From Polytrichum commune (Eukaryota > Streptophyta > Polytrichopsida > Polytrichales > Polytrichaceae), in assembly GCA_950295325.1 (NCBI GenBank), contig OX485803.1, forward strand, positions 58,605,554-58,669,553: a stretch of 64,000 nucleotides of DNA, given 5' to 3'. The position numbers and the translations under genes were made by a program. Below the pieces are notes generated by a model. The model did no database searches. It had not been told where the DNA came from and saw only the letters and a program-made list of their open reading frames with translations. This document shows, in pieces, positions 26,051 to 38,370 of this stretch; within the stretch, counting starts at the first letter, position 1, and each line of letters begins with the position of its first letter.

Positions 26051-26790
26051 AACAGCAGCGGCGACGACGTTGTTCTGCTTCAAGAGGTCAAGGCCTAATA
26101 AATGCAAGCCAAGACTTGGAGGACACAGCATTTGGAGACAGAGCGCGCAAGATAATAACATAATGTGCGTGTCCCACGGGACTACCATGCTTGACGGGGC
26201 TAAAGCCTGGGTGCCTGCCCCCGCAATGTACCTACTCCAGCGGACCTGGAGGGAGGGAAAGGAAGGAAGGAAGGACTCGAACAAGTTATCTATGCACATA
26301 GTCCACGAGTTTGACAAATTTTACACATCCACTTGCTTGTAAATCTGGCAACGAAAATGTCGTTGGTGAAAATAATTGTGACTTGGTTTCTACGAAGTCG
26401 TTTGTCATGTTCCTAGTCTTCGGTGAAAGGAAGTATCAGATACAATCATGCATCTCGTTCGCCCGACACAAAAGTCTTAAGATAGTGTGCAGTTTAGAGG
26501 TTGAGAATGTTAGTTTATTTGACGTTGGAATCAATTTCCAAGACCCGGAATTAGTCATGTCGAAATTATAAAAGGTACATCAACCACAAACCTATAGGGG
26601 GGTAGGGTTTCATGTCAGGTGGATGAGAGGTGCGCTCATGGATGATAGTTTCCTCACGACATGGTCTTCGTATGTTATTACAATCAATGTTCACACATGC
26701 TTGATTTATAGATGATTGAACATGCTCAATGCAGGAGGGATAAAACACGTGCAAGTACTTGAGGTCTTGCATTCCATTTTTATTGTCAAA
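22801..26790. other. Intergenic stretch; CAT/CAG microsatellite
   Basis: No gene could be supported. A (CATCAT)(CAGCAG) trinucleotide tract at about 26018-26055 sits in a GC-richer patch (25930-26280) that might flank a host gene outside this window, but both strands' open frames are low-complexity Ser/Ala or Asp runs. Confidence 0.4.
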
Positions 26791-26792
26791 GC

Positions 26793-27077
26793 TAGGGTGG
26801 GTTCACATTAGGGTCCAAGACCGAATTTCAAAGATACTTTGAGATTGAACAATATAATTGGTCAAGAACACAATTTTGAAACCAAATTGGTTACGTTAGA
26901 GTCGAAAGTCAAAGTATGAATGACTGAAGTAATGCTTATGTGACACCACTTTCCCACCAAATTTTGTCCCTAACTTCGAACGTGGGATTAATACCGAGTC
27001 CAAAAGTAAGATCCGTGAAAGGGCGTTTTGGACCCCAAGTTCCTCGGGCACAAACCCCCTAATGTAAACGCACCCTT
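26793..27077. mobile_element. MITE-like unit with GGTTCACAT-type ends
   Basis: The left end AGGGTGGGTTCACATTAGGG is mirrored at the right end by CCCTAATGTAAACGCACCCTT, giving inverted repeats of about 20 bp around a 285-bp non-coding unit. TA dinucleotides lie at the boundaries, but a target duplication cannot be fixed. The superfamily is unresolved. Confidence 0.55.
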
Positions 27078-28540
27078 AGTGTGCATGATGGTGCAACACT
27101 TATCAAACCTTTCCTAATACTTAGCCTAGCTTGGGGTAAAAATTGGCACGTTTGTGCGAGTCACAAAGTTTGCAGGTCATGTTGTTCCCAATACATAAGT
27201 GAAAATTCGTTCTAAAACCAGATACTTTAGTTTAGGATGATATGGCTCCAACATGGTCCGCCGTGCTAAGCATTTGGATAACGGGCTCACATTCATGCCG
27301 GTACAATGTATGGGCGTAATTTTTCTTTCTTCAGGATGATATGAAATTTGGTCATCGGAACATGTCGTGATAAAATACCAATTTATTGATGTTCGACTAC
27401 AAAATCTACTGTAGAATATAGATATAAATAACGGTATCAAGATAGTTGATACAATAATTAGTGTGACTCGTGATCAGTCCCACTATATTCTTAACTTTAT
27501 GAGAGGCCCATTTCATGGGGCTAACACTTAGTGTGACTTACAGGAACCACGTGCAGCGAGGTTATAATTGTTTGGGGGTAATTATCTTGTTCACAAGCAA
27601 TTCAATGACCCATTCAATTAGATAATTTTCTAATTATGCACATTTTGTAGTACTTTCAATTACTTTGAAAGGTTGGGGTTAGTTATTTTCATGTAGCATA
27701 TGTTTCATTATGAATCAACAAGTGGTTGGGCGGAAGAGTTCTATGCACTATTATTATCCTCCACATGTGGCCAATTCTAGTTCATTGTCCAAAGTGAAGC
27801 CAAACTTTGACTCATTTCAAAAACCGTCTCAAAAGGCAAAGCCAAAAAATCATTAGAATGCGTTGCAAGCCTAAACTTGTCATCCAACATGCTTCAACCA
27901 TTATTCACATGTTGATGCTTTTCAGCCACTATGGGCAGGGACAAGGGAGTGCATACACTATAATCCTTTTGCAATGTTTTATACCATGGTAACTTAGAAA
28001 TAATATGAACCTCATTTCATGGAATTTATAACAACCTGTATTAGTTTGAAGTCAACGTCACATATTGTGTGGGGCCTATTTTGTTTTGAAGTCGCTCCAA
28101 ATGTTTTGATACCATTTATTTAGAACAATGCACTTAGTTTCAAATCTTCATGGAGTGTCAGTCCTAGGGCCCGTTTTGAGCTTATGAATGAATTTTGAAG
28201 GCAAATTTGTTTAAAAGGAAGGTGGTAGGAAGGTCACAATAGGAAATATTATGTACCTCATGAAATTTTCTTGTCAATGTCGATGATCACATTCCAATCT
28301 CGGGGGGTGCACCTTTCATTAAAACCTAGAATCACGTGTGTTCATTGCATACTCTAAAAACCCCCTATATACAAGTTATTTTTTGTGAAATGAAGTAATA
28401 CACATACAATTGCAACAATAAATATACAAGTGACAATATGTATACACAAAAAACATCCATTCATATATAGTCATTAACATAAGTATACAAATATACTTTT
28501 GAACAATAATCAACCCCTATAATATGTATAACAAAATATC

Positions 28541-29191
28541 CTAGCTTTCATCAGCAAAGTCGTTGAAAACTTTATCATCTCCCAGATGTAACTCATAAAC
28601 ATTTGATTCACCAATATATGTCATTGTAGCCAATGCAATTATTGTCTCTAAATCTACTATCAAATGATCAGTAAGATCATATGTCCACTTGTTGTTAGCC
28701 CCTTTTTGATACCAACATAAACCAATCTCCACGTTTGATGGACGGTCCATCAAGTCAATTGGATCCCTATACTCCACCCAACAATTACCAAACTTCCTCC
28801 GCATCCTATAAACTCTCCCAACAAACCAAACCTTAACTCAAGTAGATTTTTTTGGCCTACCTCATTTTTTCACAGTTTTAGCTTCAGGTGTGTTCAAAAA
28901 ACACACACCACAGTCACAACCAAGCTTTAACAAAGTGTCATGGTTTCCAACACTCGGGAGTTTAGGCTTCATATATAATATGCCAGATTTAATTCGAGTC
29001 AACCGATCTTTAGACAAAGAAGGATTGCCATTCAATTGACTAACAAGTGTACTTTTAAAAATTCTAGACTCCCCTACCATTACATAAGCCACAGCTGACT
29101 TTGCATTTGATAGAGAGGGAATTTCAGAACGAGGCCATGACAATGTCAGGACTTTCGGTGATTCCCACGGCAGCAGTAACCGCAGGGACAC
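28541..29191 (-). pseudogene. AT-hook gene with two in-frame TGA stops
   Basis: One frame runs through 29191-28541 and is interrupted only by TGA at 28864-28862 and 28840-28838. Upstream of the first stop lies KSTLVSQLNGNPSLSKDRL and a Cys pair region CDCGVCF. Between the two stops is GRPKKST, an AT-hook core. After the second comes VGRVYRMRRKFGNCWVEY and an acidic C-terminus ending before TAG at 28541. Both TGA codons sit where Arg would complete a basic AT-hook, consistent with CGA-to-TGA mutation. The family is not recognised. The conserved-looking long frame and AT-hook suggest a DNA-binding protein of host or transposon origin. The start is uncertain: GC-rich sequence with a duplicated CCTTC-GC-CCCGAC motif precedes 29191. 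Confidence 0.5.
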
Positions 29192-30699
29192 TGAGAAGCG
29201 CTGGAAGCAACAAGTGAAAGAAAGAAAAGTGAAGCAGTTGTCGGCAAAAGAAGCAGGCTATGCGAGAAGAGAAAACAAAAACCTTCGGCGCCCGACTAGA
29301 AGAGAAAACAAAAACCTTCAGCACCCGACAAAAAAAGAAAACAAAACCTAGAGATGGGAGGGGAAAAGGGTCTTTGTTACTTTGAGCTGAACGAATCATT
29401 TCAAAACCCTAATATTGCCTCTTTCCCCGATATTACCTTGACACCTTGTACATGATTCATACTACCCTATAAGGTTGCTAACGAAAATCGTTAATCCTAG
29501 TTAATCCTAATTTCATCCAATATGAAAACTTATGATGTAGTATAATAACAATACCATACAAGTACAATTATTGTATACTTTTTAAAGGCCTTCCATATAT
29601 GTACGTAACTATAAATTATAACATGTATACCATATGTATACGTAATACGGCAAGGTCCAAATCAATACCCCTCCTGTGCACTCACGTATACTCGTACATG
29701 TTTAGTACAGTGCACCCCCCGAGATTCCAATATAAAAAGATAGTTGTTCATGAGAGATTTCTCAAAGTCCTGAATGAACTAGCTTTTCCCTTTGTTGATG
29801 CATTATTATATATAGAATTTTCACATTATTTGGCTTGAAAATTGTCAATTTTTATGGACTCTTTTTCCTACTTCAAGGTGCATATCTGTTCTTAATATAA
29901 TCTTGAAAGTTTGGACAAAAAATTCATTGCATATATTCTATCACAATTGCTTGATTCTAAATCTTTCATAAAACAAATCATGAAAATCAAATATTGCTAC
30001 CGTATTGATGTGATCTTCATCTCATTAGCAAAAAAATTGTGCTCCAGAAAGCTCACTTTCCATATGATCCAATGAAACCACAATCTGCTCCACGAAGTTA
30101 AGGGTTAATCTGCGTACTCCAGCACGAAAGTGCAGAAAAGTGATCCCTGATCACTGAGAGTATGGTGTTTGTTCTCAGGAAGGCATGGATTCAAAGAGAA
30201 AGGAGGGGGGAATTCACTCATCAATTCGACATCTCCTCCCCTCCCTTCCCATCCGCACAGCAGTAAAGCTTTTTTTAACCTTCATGGCAATTTTCCAGGT
30301 TGTGGTAACTATGTGTCATGATGTAAAAGTTATGCCAGCAAGAAGTTACCGCGTCACGTACACAATGATTACCATTACTTTTGGGCAGTACTGCAGTCGA
30401 GGCCTGACTGGAGCAAATTATCAGCCAATTTTTCCCCGACCATCAAATATCCCCAAGGTGGTCCACTCCATAGTTGTAGAACTGCTCTCCCGATTTCAAA
30501 CCAGAGTAACTTAACTCCGCCTCGCTGGCCCGGCCATGGCGCCGGTGAAAGTAACTTACCGTATCCCATAAACTCCACCACGTGCTTCCCACGTTGTAGC
30601 ATTATTGAGAAATATTATAACAATAAAGAAAAGGGACATACAATTAGATAACAGCTTATCTAATACACCCATCATCAGCATCAGCATCATAACTAACTC

Positions 30700-30989
30700 A
30701 GGGCCGGTTCACATGGGTCCCAACTATCACATGGATGCCTAAATGGCCACACTTTTTGGAGGCCAGGCTTGGGACTTGTGTTGCGAGTTGGGTTGAGCGA
30801 AAAGTTAGACCCAACTCTCAACCCACTTCCCACGGATATTTATGCATAAAATAATCAAGATCCGACTTTCATGATAATAAACCATATCTTAATGGTTCCT
30901 TGAGACTCACACGTTGGGATTTTGCCTCCACGTTGGACTTTGCTAACATGAGTGGGACTTGGGACTTGGACCCCGTGTGAACCGACCTT
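30700..30989. mobile_element. MITE-like unit with GGTTCACA ends
   Basis: The left end AGGGCCGGTTCACATGGGTCC is mirrored by GGACCCCGTGTGAACCGACCTT on the right. The unit is 290 bp and non-coding. The ends resemble those at 26793 (GGTTCACAT then GGGTCC), so the two may be one family. No clear target duplication was found. Confidence 0.65.
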
Positions 30990-31099
30990 CATTAGCACTC
31001 CACAATTGATTAATCTATTTTGTAAAGATTAAAAAAAAAACCCCCCGTGGAAGAGAGAAAAATAAAAAAATAAAAAGAATTCATGACATTATTAAACTT

Positions 31100-32080
31100 T
31101 CAGGTGGTGTTTTCTGTCCTATCAAGTACAGTGACATGGTAATAGCAAGGTGGATATTCGGACACCTAAGATTGCCGGGCACATCCGATTACCGATTGAC
31201 ACCCATCCTTAGGGTACACACAGTAGCACACAATATATATATGCACCCTCGAGTCGGCAACCAAAGCCTCCTCCAAAGCCGTTTCCTTCCCCGAATACCG
31301 AAAGGATCGCCTCCACACGAGGCACCATGTATCCCATAGCCTTGTTCCGTAAACCCGTGTCGGGCATAATCTCCCCGGACACGGGCTCTCTCGTTCACAA
31401 GGAGCCTAATAAGAACTTAGTAGATGATGATGCTGCAGCAGCAGCAGGAGCAGCAGCAGCAACAGTGATGAGCTTGTGAACGAACAGAAGAACATTCTTT
31501 GTCTGGTTTGTCCTTGCTTCCGTCGTAGGCCGTGAGGAGGGAGGGTTGAAGCTTCCCTTTTGTGCTGAAATAGTAGTATATATAATGCCTCAGTGTGTTG
31601 GAGGGCTCCCACGTACCTAACTTACAACTTCCCCCAAGATTGGTTCGGTGCATGGTGGTTAGGGTGACTTTTTCATGTAAAATGGGGTACATACCACACC
31701 ACACCACACCATACCATACCATACCACTGGTGGTGGTAGCTAGCTAGGAGGAGTACCAGCAGCAGCAGCAGCAGCAGGAGCGGAAAAAGACTGCCACTCA
31801 ACCTGCTTTCCTGCACCACCAGAATGTGCAGGCTGCTGGCTGGAGAGAGGACAGCTTACTTTGAATCATGCTTTTCCCCTCTCCCACACTCCTTCGAAAT
31901 CGTCAAGTACCACCGCTTCACTGCAGGACAGGACCCGACCCGACCCGCAGCAGCAGCAGCATGAGAAATCCCCACTGCTAGCTAGCTAGCTAGTCAAATT
32001 GGTGGATGATTTCCTCCTTAAACTAATAATATTGTATGCATATGTATGTGTGTGTGTATATATATATATAGACAGGTATA
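31100..32080. other. GC-richer stretch with CAG-rich tracts
   Basis: Contains interrupted CAG runs at about 31434-31462, 31757-31778 and 31949-31962, a GCTAGCTAGCTAG tract near 31978 and a TA/TG tract near 32045. It could be the flank or UTR of a host gene, but no coherent open frame is present. Confidence 0.35.
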
Positions 32081-32136
32081 GGTACCGACTTTGTTGAACC
32101 CTGTTTCAACTCCTTGCATGGATGGAGGTATGCGGG

Positions 32137-32348
32137 TGTCACAGCGAACGGCGAGACCCGGCTGTTAGTGACAGATGAACTGGTTGAAGTGCAAGACTTC
32201 AGGAAAATTTACCCGTCGTTTAAGAGGAATCTAAGGAGTATATCCCATTTGACCAAGGAAGTCCGAAAGATGTCAACATGTTAACCGGTTGGACTTGGAA
32301 ACATTAGGATCTCGACCGATCATGCACAAAGTCTTCGCCGGACACTGG
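32137..32348 (-). repeat. AACCGGTT-family repeat, copy A
   Basis: Read on the minus strand it contains GCATGATCGGTCGAGATCC, then CAAGTCCAACCGGTTAACATG and further on CTTCAACCAGTTCATCTGT. Its ends are short inverse matches (CGGCGAGA and TCTTCGCCG), suggesting a terminal-inverted-repeat unit of about 210 bp. Related copies are at 35000, 41330, 46400, 48108 and 52998. Confidence 0.65.
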
Positions 32349-34880
32349 GGCGTTATTCAGTTATTTTTTCTAATCGGATCCTCTATGTGATCGGTGTGTG
32401 GTCAGGTGAGGATCGAAGAACAACCACTATGAAAACACATGGTTAAATGAGATTGAACTACGTTTTCATGTTCTATTAAGTGTTCCACGTTGGGAGGACC
32501 TATGTGTTCCAATAAGTAATTAACAAACATACATTTTTGAATACCAAAGTTAAATCAAGGTGAATCCAATTTTGCATCTAATTTTACTGATGATTCATCA
32601 TGGATTTGCTAATGCAACACAAGTTTTGATGTGTAAATTTCACTTTGTAGAGCTCGGAGGACATGATTATTAGTCAAGGCTGTGACAAATAGGTACAATC
32701 TTGCAACCTTGTTTCCAATTTGGACTTGACTACCTAAGTTTGGAACTTTTGACCACTTAAGTCTCTCCAAATCTTTAAAAGATAATATCAAAGGTTTTTA
32801 TGGGGTTTCATGTTTCTAGAGAGCCATTCTGTCCATGCAAATTTCAATTTCAAAAAATAATTGCATGCTTATTATATTGGTATTGACACAAGCACATTTG
32901 AGTCTTACTTCTCCTTTTCAGGATCAAAACATATTGTGTGTGCAGGAGTAGCTAGAGTGGTATGATGATCTACCGGAGGTTAATCCCTCCATCTCACTCG
33001 CCCAAAACTCTTTCATGTTGAATTTGAAGGTATGTGTGGAGCGTTTGCAACATGTTCGCTGCAAATCTCTACTTGGCGGAGAAGCTAGCCAGGTGGCCAT
33101 GCGCCTCTTGTGTTCCAAACAAACAAACAAAATCATTCCAAATATAATTGTCTTAATAATGAATTGTTTTAATTTTCATATACCAAAACTTCTATTGGAG
33201 AATTACCCCACATGGACCTAATTACCCCAAATTGGACGCAAGAAGAAGACCTAGAGGAAGGCACAAGCTAAAATACAAACTGAAAATTTGAGTAACACCG
33301 AACCACCTACAACACCACAAACGTAATCATGTAAACTTTTACGGCACCTACCATAAGAGAGGGTGAAAACGTAAAAGAGGCATTGGATAGCACTACGTAA
33401 TTCCAAATCGTAAGCAAGTGGCACCAAAGGCATTCATTAGTGTAGTTGTTTACTATTATAATAAGTCACTATCCCCCCGTGACCAAGGAACATGGACGAA
33501 GGGCACACACAAGATTCTATATACACTCATATTCAACAGCATGACTCGTGACTTTAGCAATATGTTTATCTATACAAATGATCTTGCTTATCTATACAAA
33601 AATCATGAGGTCCATAATTATTCAGTGCAAGACTGGTGAGTGGTGGACTGTGTGGCATGTGGAACATCAATCCCGAGGCTACCCTAGCTGGTCCAAGATG
33701 GATGCCTTAAAATACATGGAGGTGTATGTCGGGTGTTGCTAAATTAGCCTCGCAACCGGTTTGTGCGATTGGGTAATCTGCATGAAAAGATGGTATCGTG
33801 TCAGCTTTTTTTATTCATACGACACTTGTGAATAGGCAACAAAGTGATGGAAGCTTGTATTTGCAAGTTCAGCGGTGAAATTCCCCATTGGGTCCTCCTT
33901 TCTTCCCCCTCCGTGGACATGATTTGAAAAGCACTCAGAATTTGGATCCTCGATTTAGAAGTGACTTGATCTTGAAGGGTGGGTGGATCCGAGCGAGGGC
34001 GTCCGAGATTAGAGCTCGCTTGATCGAGAAATATGGGCCATGTCTCTTGTCCGTTTGGAAACATAATAATGCCATAATTGTGTCACCAATCACTCATCAA
34101 ATGCACCGCCTCCCATAACGTCCCAAGGAACAAATCGTAGCATGTACATCACCTTCCGCACCCCGGAATACAAATATTGGCAAACACCTCTTTATTGGAT
34201 ACTCAACCCCTTATCATCATCATTAGACCCGTTTCCTATGTAGTCTGCGTAGTACTATTGTAGTCTTCCACTCTCTCAAGCATGTGAGTTGTAGAAGAAC
34301 AAACGCCCACTACCTTGAACAATTGCAATTTGCCACCATAGCGCCCACCCAAAGAGCGCCAATGTATTTTTAACTTATCTTTGTTTTTTCGTTTTCCTTG
34401 GGAATATGTATGTATATATATATATATATATACACGGAGCACTTCATCTTAGAGTACTTTGCAAGCCGGGCGGACTCCTTTGTCTTCAGCAGTTGTCCCT
34501 AGCTAGCGTCACCCAAGCCGATTTTTGTGGCTGTGTATTGTGGTACCAGGAAAACACCAATCATCATGTCAATAATTTGCCTTAGTGCCAAGATAAGAAC
34601 AGACACCCAGCTCCCATCAATTCATTTATAGAGCTCCAGCCTCCAACAACGTAGGGATGATCAGCATGTTTCACATGCTCCACAATGAATTTACCATTTA
34701 CCATTATTAAGTGGCGATAGGTTTAAAAGGGACTAAGGGCAGCCTGACTTTGAACTGTCACGACCGTGGAGAAATTCATAGCCTGCCAGTTCAATCCACC
34801 AATTAATAAAGATGGTCTAATGAATTCGTAATTTCTGGCCGAACGCAAGGAAGCGTTATTTGAGCCGGTTGGATAAATGG
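32349..34880. other. Intergenic stretch, nothing recognised
   Basis: No supported coding region or bounded element. An 18-C run follows at 34891. Confidence 0.4.
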
Positions 34881-35009
34881 TATTGAGGTACCCCCCCCCC
34901 CCCCCCCCAAAGGCTGCTGCTTTAAAAGCTCTGTGGTTGTTTTTTGGGTCTTTACTTTGAACCTATTATTTATGTTGGAGCTGGGAGGAGCTCCCAAACC
35001 TTTACATTC

Positions 35010-35115
35010 AATGTCTGGGGAGCATTTTGGGTATAACCGGTCAAGATCCCAGTGTTTCCAAGTCCAACTGGTTACATGTTGTGATCTTCTAAATTGGTCA
35101 GCAATTTTCCGAAGT
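35010..35115 (+). repeat. AACCGGTT-family repeat, copy B (partial)
   Basis: Contains GGGGAGCATTTTGGGTATAACC then GTGTTTCCAAGTCCAACTGGTTACATG. It matches the 5' half of the family and stops where the LINE 3' tail begins. Confidence 0.65.
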
Positions 35116-35235
35116 GTTTTCTTCCTTTCTTCTTTTTTGAAATACAAGGTCAAAAAGTCAAAGCCAAATGCATTAAGAACCAAAGAAGACGCACCCACTT
35201 CAAGGGGAGGCAAGCCCCTCGGGAGCACCACACTT
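35115..35235 (-). repeat. LINE 3' end and A-rich tail
   Basis: On the minus strand it reads CTTGCCTCCCCTTGAAGTGG, then TTTGGTTCTTAATGCATTTGG and a TTTCAAAAAAGAAG tail. It aligns with the plus-strand insertion at 48434-48562, which has CTTGGTTCTTAATGCATTTGG and TGTCTCAAAAAAAG. Confidence 0.75.
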
Positions 35236-35399
35236 CCACGTAAGAGTAATAAGTAACAGGAACCCCACCAAGGACAACTTGCCAAACCGCCAGTCCGAGG
35301 ACCACCCCCATCCCACCAACCAAAGACAACCCTCAAACTACCAAGTGACCTGCCAAAAGTTAATCAACCTAGCTACATTGTATTAATTCCAAGCGATGT

Positions 35400-36660
35400 G
35401 CAAATTGTTCCTCCTACAAAGCATGTTCCTAGCTCCCCGCGATTGGTTGAAACCTTTGAGAAGCTTCAGCGTAGTAAGCACTAATCTTTACAAATTTATT
35501 GAGGCTCACCCAAGTTGCTTTGACATACACAATGAGGCCATCCCAAACGTGGTGTCTAACCTTGGACTTGTGCTATTGTTCATGGTTGAACACCCTAACG
35601 TTGTGCTCAATCCAATTCATTAAAAGGGTGATATCATTAAGAAGGTGTTGAATCTTCATTTTCTTGACAAACTTCTTAAAAGTCCTTTCCCCAAAGAGGG
35701 CTTGTTTCCGATGAAAGTTGTCGTAGTTGCCAGTTCTCACCCCACATAATTCATGCATAATGAATGTGGCCCACCTCGAAACTCTCCAAGCTTGAGTGTA
35801 GTCCCAAAACTTGTGTTAGGAAGACAAAAACACGCAAAGGCAACCATAAAACATTGACCGGGAGAGGCAAGGTGAGGTGATGTTGGTGTAGGTAAGAGGG
35901 AGTGAATTGTGTAGACCATTGCAAGACAAACACCGGATCCTCCTCTCCATATGAGTACAATCCTACCCATTAGCCAGAGTGAGTGATGTCCATGTTGTCT
36001 TCCAACAAATGCCACCATTATTCAATGACTTTGGACGTGAAGGGGCCCAATCCTCGGCATCCATGTGGGTGACTTTAAATTTAGCCTAAGTGACATCCCA
36101 TGTGATGAATGTACAATGTTCACTATCCCAAATGTCATCTACACATTGAATGCATCAAAGATAGAGCTTGTGGGCCCTGGCGTAGGAGACCTTTGTCAAT
36201 AAAATCAAGGCCGTCAAAGCACCAAATATTAGAGTGGAGCAATTCCATGAGATTTTCAGGAGGAAGTTGATAAAGGCCTTTAACCATAACCTTTCAAGAT
36301 TTTTGATGTGAGCCCAAACTCTAGAGCTAGAGACGCTTTGGTGTTGTTTTCTTGTAAACAAGTCTAGACTAACTCATAGTTTCTTCCTCGTTGTGGTTTA
36401 AACCTTGCTAGCCTATAGCAGAGCATAAATTGAAGGTCAAGTTTGCCCAACTCCATGGCCTTAATCATCCACATGCACAAGAGGTTGGTCTTGGCAAAAG
36501 CGAGATCCACAAGTCCAAGGTCTCCAAATTTCTTCTTCATGCAATACTCCTTTCAAGTAACCTTCGTGGGGGTGAGTTGCTCATGGCCTTACCAGAGGTC
36601 GTTATGGATTGCACCCCTCATCTTTGTGAGGATCTTGTTGGAGCCCCCCCCCCCCCTAAT
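35400..36660 (-). pseudogene. LINE reverse transcriptase, C-terminal part
   Basis: The minus-strand trace reads KVTWKEYCMKKKFGDLGLVD (about 36590-36530), the post-catalytic region conserved in plant L1 reverse transcriptases, followed by TNLLCMWMIKAME. Downstream come the zinc-binding C-terminal region and NWIEHNVRVFNHEQ near 35620-35578, like the W-x-E-x-N-x-R-x-F motif at the end of plant LINE ORF2. It is broken by several stops and frame changes. The active-site block is not in this segment. Confidence 0.75.
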
Positions 36661-37385
36661 TATGATAAAGAATCATAGAGTAAAGAGTAAAACATGGTTG
36701 CAAATAACTATTCTACATGCTAGTGGAAGTTTCTTAGTGCTCCAATAATCCAATTTCTTAGAAATTTTGGCACAATGGAAATGGTCAACATCGGTGGTGT
36801 GGAAGTCAAGTCCAAACATGCTAGCAAGTAGTTTAGATAAGTTCCCCTCTAAGGCCCATTTATGGTCGTAGCTTGCAAGCCATGTGGGTTTATGTGTATA
36901 CTTATCAAGCTAGTAGGTACATGATTTCTCCCTCCATTCTCGAGTTTTTCCTGTGTATCGAGTTTTTTTTTTTTTTTTCTTTCAAAACTCCCTTGCTTTA
37001 TGTTTGTTGTGCTATCCACATAATATTAATCAATTAAGTATGTATGTTGAGTGGGGTTGGGAACAACTTAGATCTACTCGGAATTAAACTATGTTTATTC
37101 TCATGATAGTGCATTGCACTAGCAAATTCATGCTAAAAAAACTTCTAGTGAAGTAGTGTACTCAAATTATTAGAATGAAATGGCTTATAGTAATTGAATA
37201 ATTTTATGTATAATAGCAAGAGATATGCCTAAGTTTTTTTTAAAGGCCTCCTTTGGGAGGCTTTCCCAATGTTGCCGTAATTCATAAGCAAATTCCCCTT
37301 GTAGGTGGGCCACGTTCCATTGAAGTATCGTCTTCCTAATTTCTTTTATGCAAACACAAAGTCCAAGTTAAACATGTGCATGGCC

Positions 37386-37922
37386 TAAGAGCATCCTCAG
37401 TGGATCTAGGTAAAGCTCACTGCAAACCAAAACCTATCTTTTGACTGACCTAAAATTAGAAACTGAAATTACCATCATTAGAAGCACACCTAAATAAACG
37501 TGAGATATTTCTCAAGAAAAAAGAATTGTAAAAATTTGACGTAGGTGAAATCCCTCATTGAAAACACCACATTTTCAAAATTTAGAGGGAGTGCACCAAA
37601 TCTTGCTTAAAAATGGAAAGATCCTCCCACACTCCCTCCAAATTTTTGAATAATAATAGATGAAATTTGGAGGGAGTGTGGGAGGATCTTTCCATTTTTA
37701 AGCAAGATTTGGTGCACTCCCTCTAAATTTTGAAAATGTGGTGTTTTCAATGAGGGATTTCACCTACGTCAAATTTTTACAATTCTTTTTTCTTGAGAAA
37801 TATCTCACGTTTATTTAGGTGTGCTCCTAATGATGGTAATTTCAGTTTCTAATTTTAGGTCAGTCAAAAGATAGGTTTTGGTTTGCAGTGAGCTTTACCT
37901 AGATCCACTGAGGATGCTCTAA
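37386..37922. mobile_element. Near-perfect hairpin MITE (PIF/Harbinger-like)
   Basis: Element 37389-37919 (531 bp). The two arms, 37389-37645 and 37663-37919, are 257 bp each and reverse complements of one another with one difference seen (AGAAGC versus AGGAGC), separated by a 17-bp loop. The ends GAGCATCCTCAGTGG are flanked by TAA on both sides (37386-37388 and 37920-37922), the TTA/TAA target duplication of PIF/Harbinger elements. The first eight bases equal the end of the Harbinger element at 51691. Non-coding. It lies inside the L1-type LINE. Confidence 0.95.
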
Positions 37923-38370
37923 CCGAGTAACCGTGTATGAAGTAAGATACTAAATTGATGCCTTGATTCATGTTGAGTGGAGAATAACATATATCAAGTC
38001 TTGCAAGCCAACTTGTCTTTCCCCTTTTGCCCATTATTCCAAGAAAATTATGGGGCCCCTTGATACAAATGAATCATGAAATTGAAGGGCATTAAGGAGG
38101 TCATTCCAAATAAACATTTCTAGGTCACTAATGCCCCCTTCCCACCTGACTCTAGTTAAGACCCAAAGTATTTCCTAAAAACCGGGTAAAGCTCCCTCGG
38201 TTATAGCGGAGGCATCCGACTATCCCAATGCACCTACAAGAACTTGCTCCGGAGATTTTCAAGTAGGTTTTAGTTAAGTAGCTTTCACACATGTTCATGG
38301 TTTTATCTACCAAGCAATGAATGTTGGGTAGTTTTTGTCCCATCGCCAAATGCCTTACTACTCACCTATC

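Noticed and set aside
25943-26342. Ser/Ala-rich (plus) and Ala/Asp-rich (minus) ORFs
   Set aside because: Driven by a CAT/CAG microsatellite. No domain on either strand.
30185-30514. 109-aa ORF with a hydrophobic segment
   Set aside because: No motif or supporting context. It overlaps an equally plausible frame on the other strand.
34803-35336. 177-aa minus ORF with Gly/Leu-rich ends
   Set aside because: It reads through the LINE 3' end, the AACCGGTT repeat and an 18-C run. Not a protein gene.
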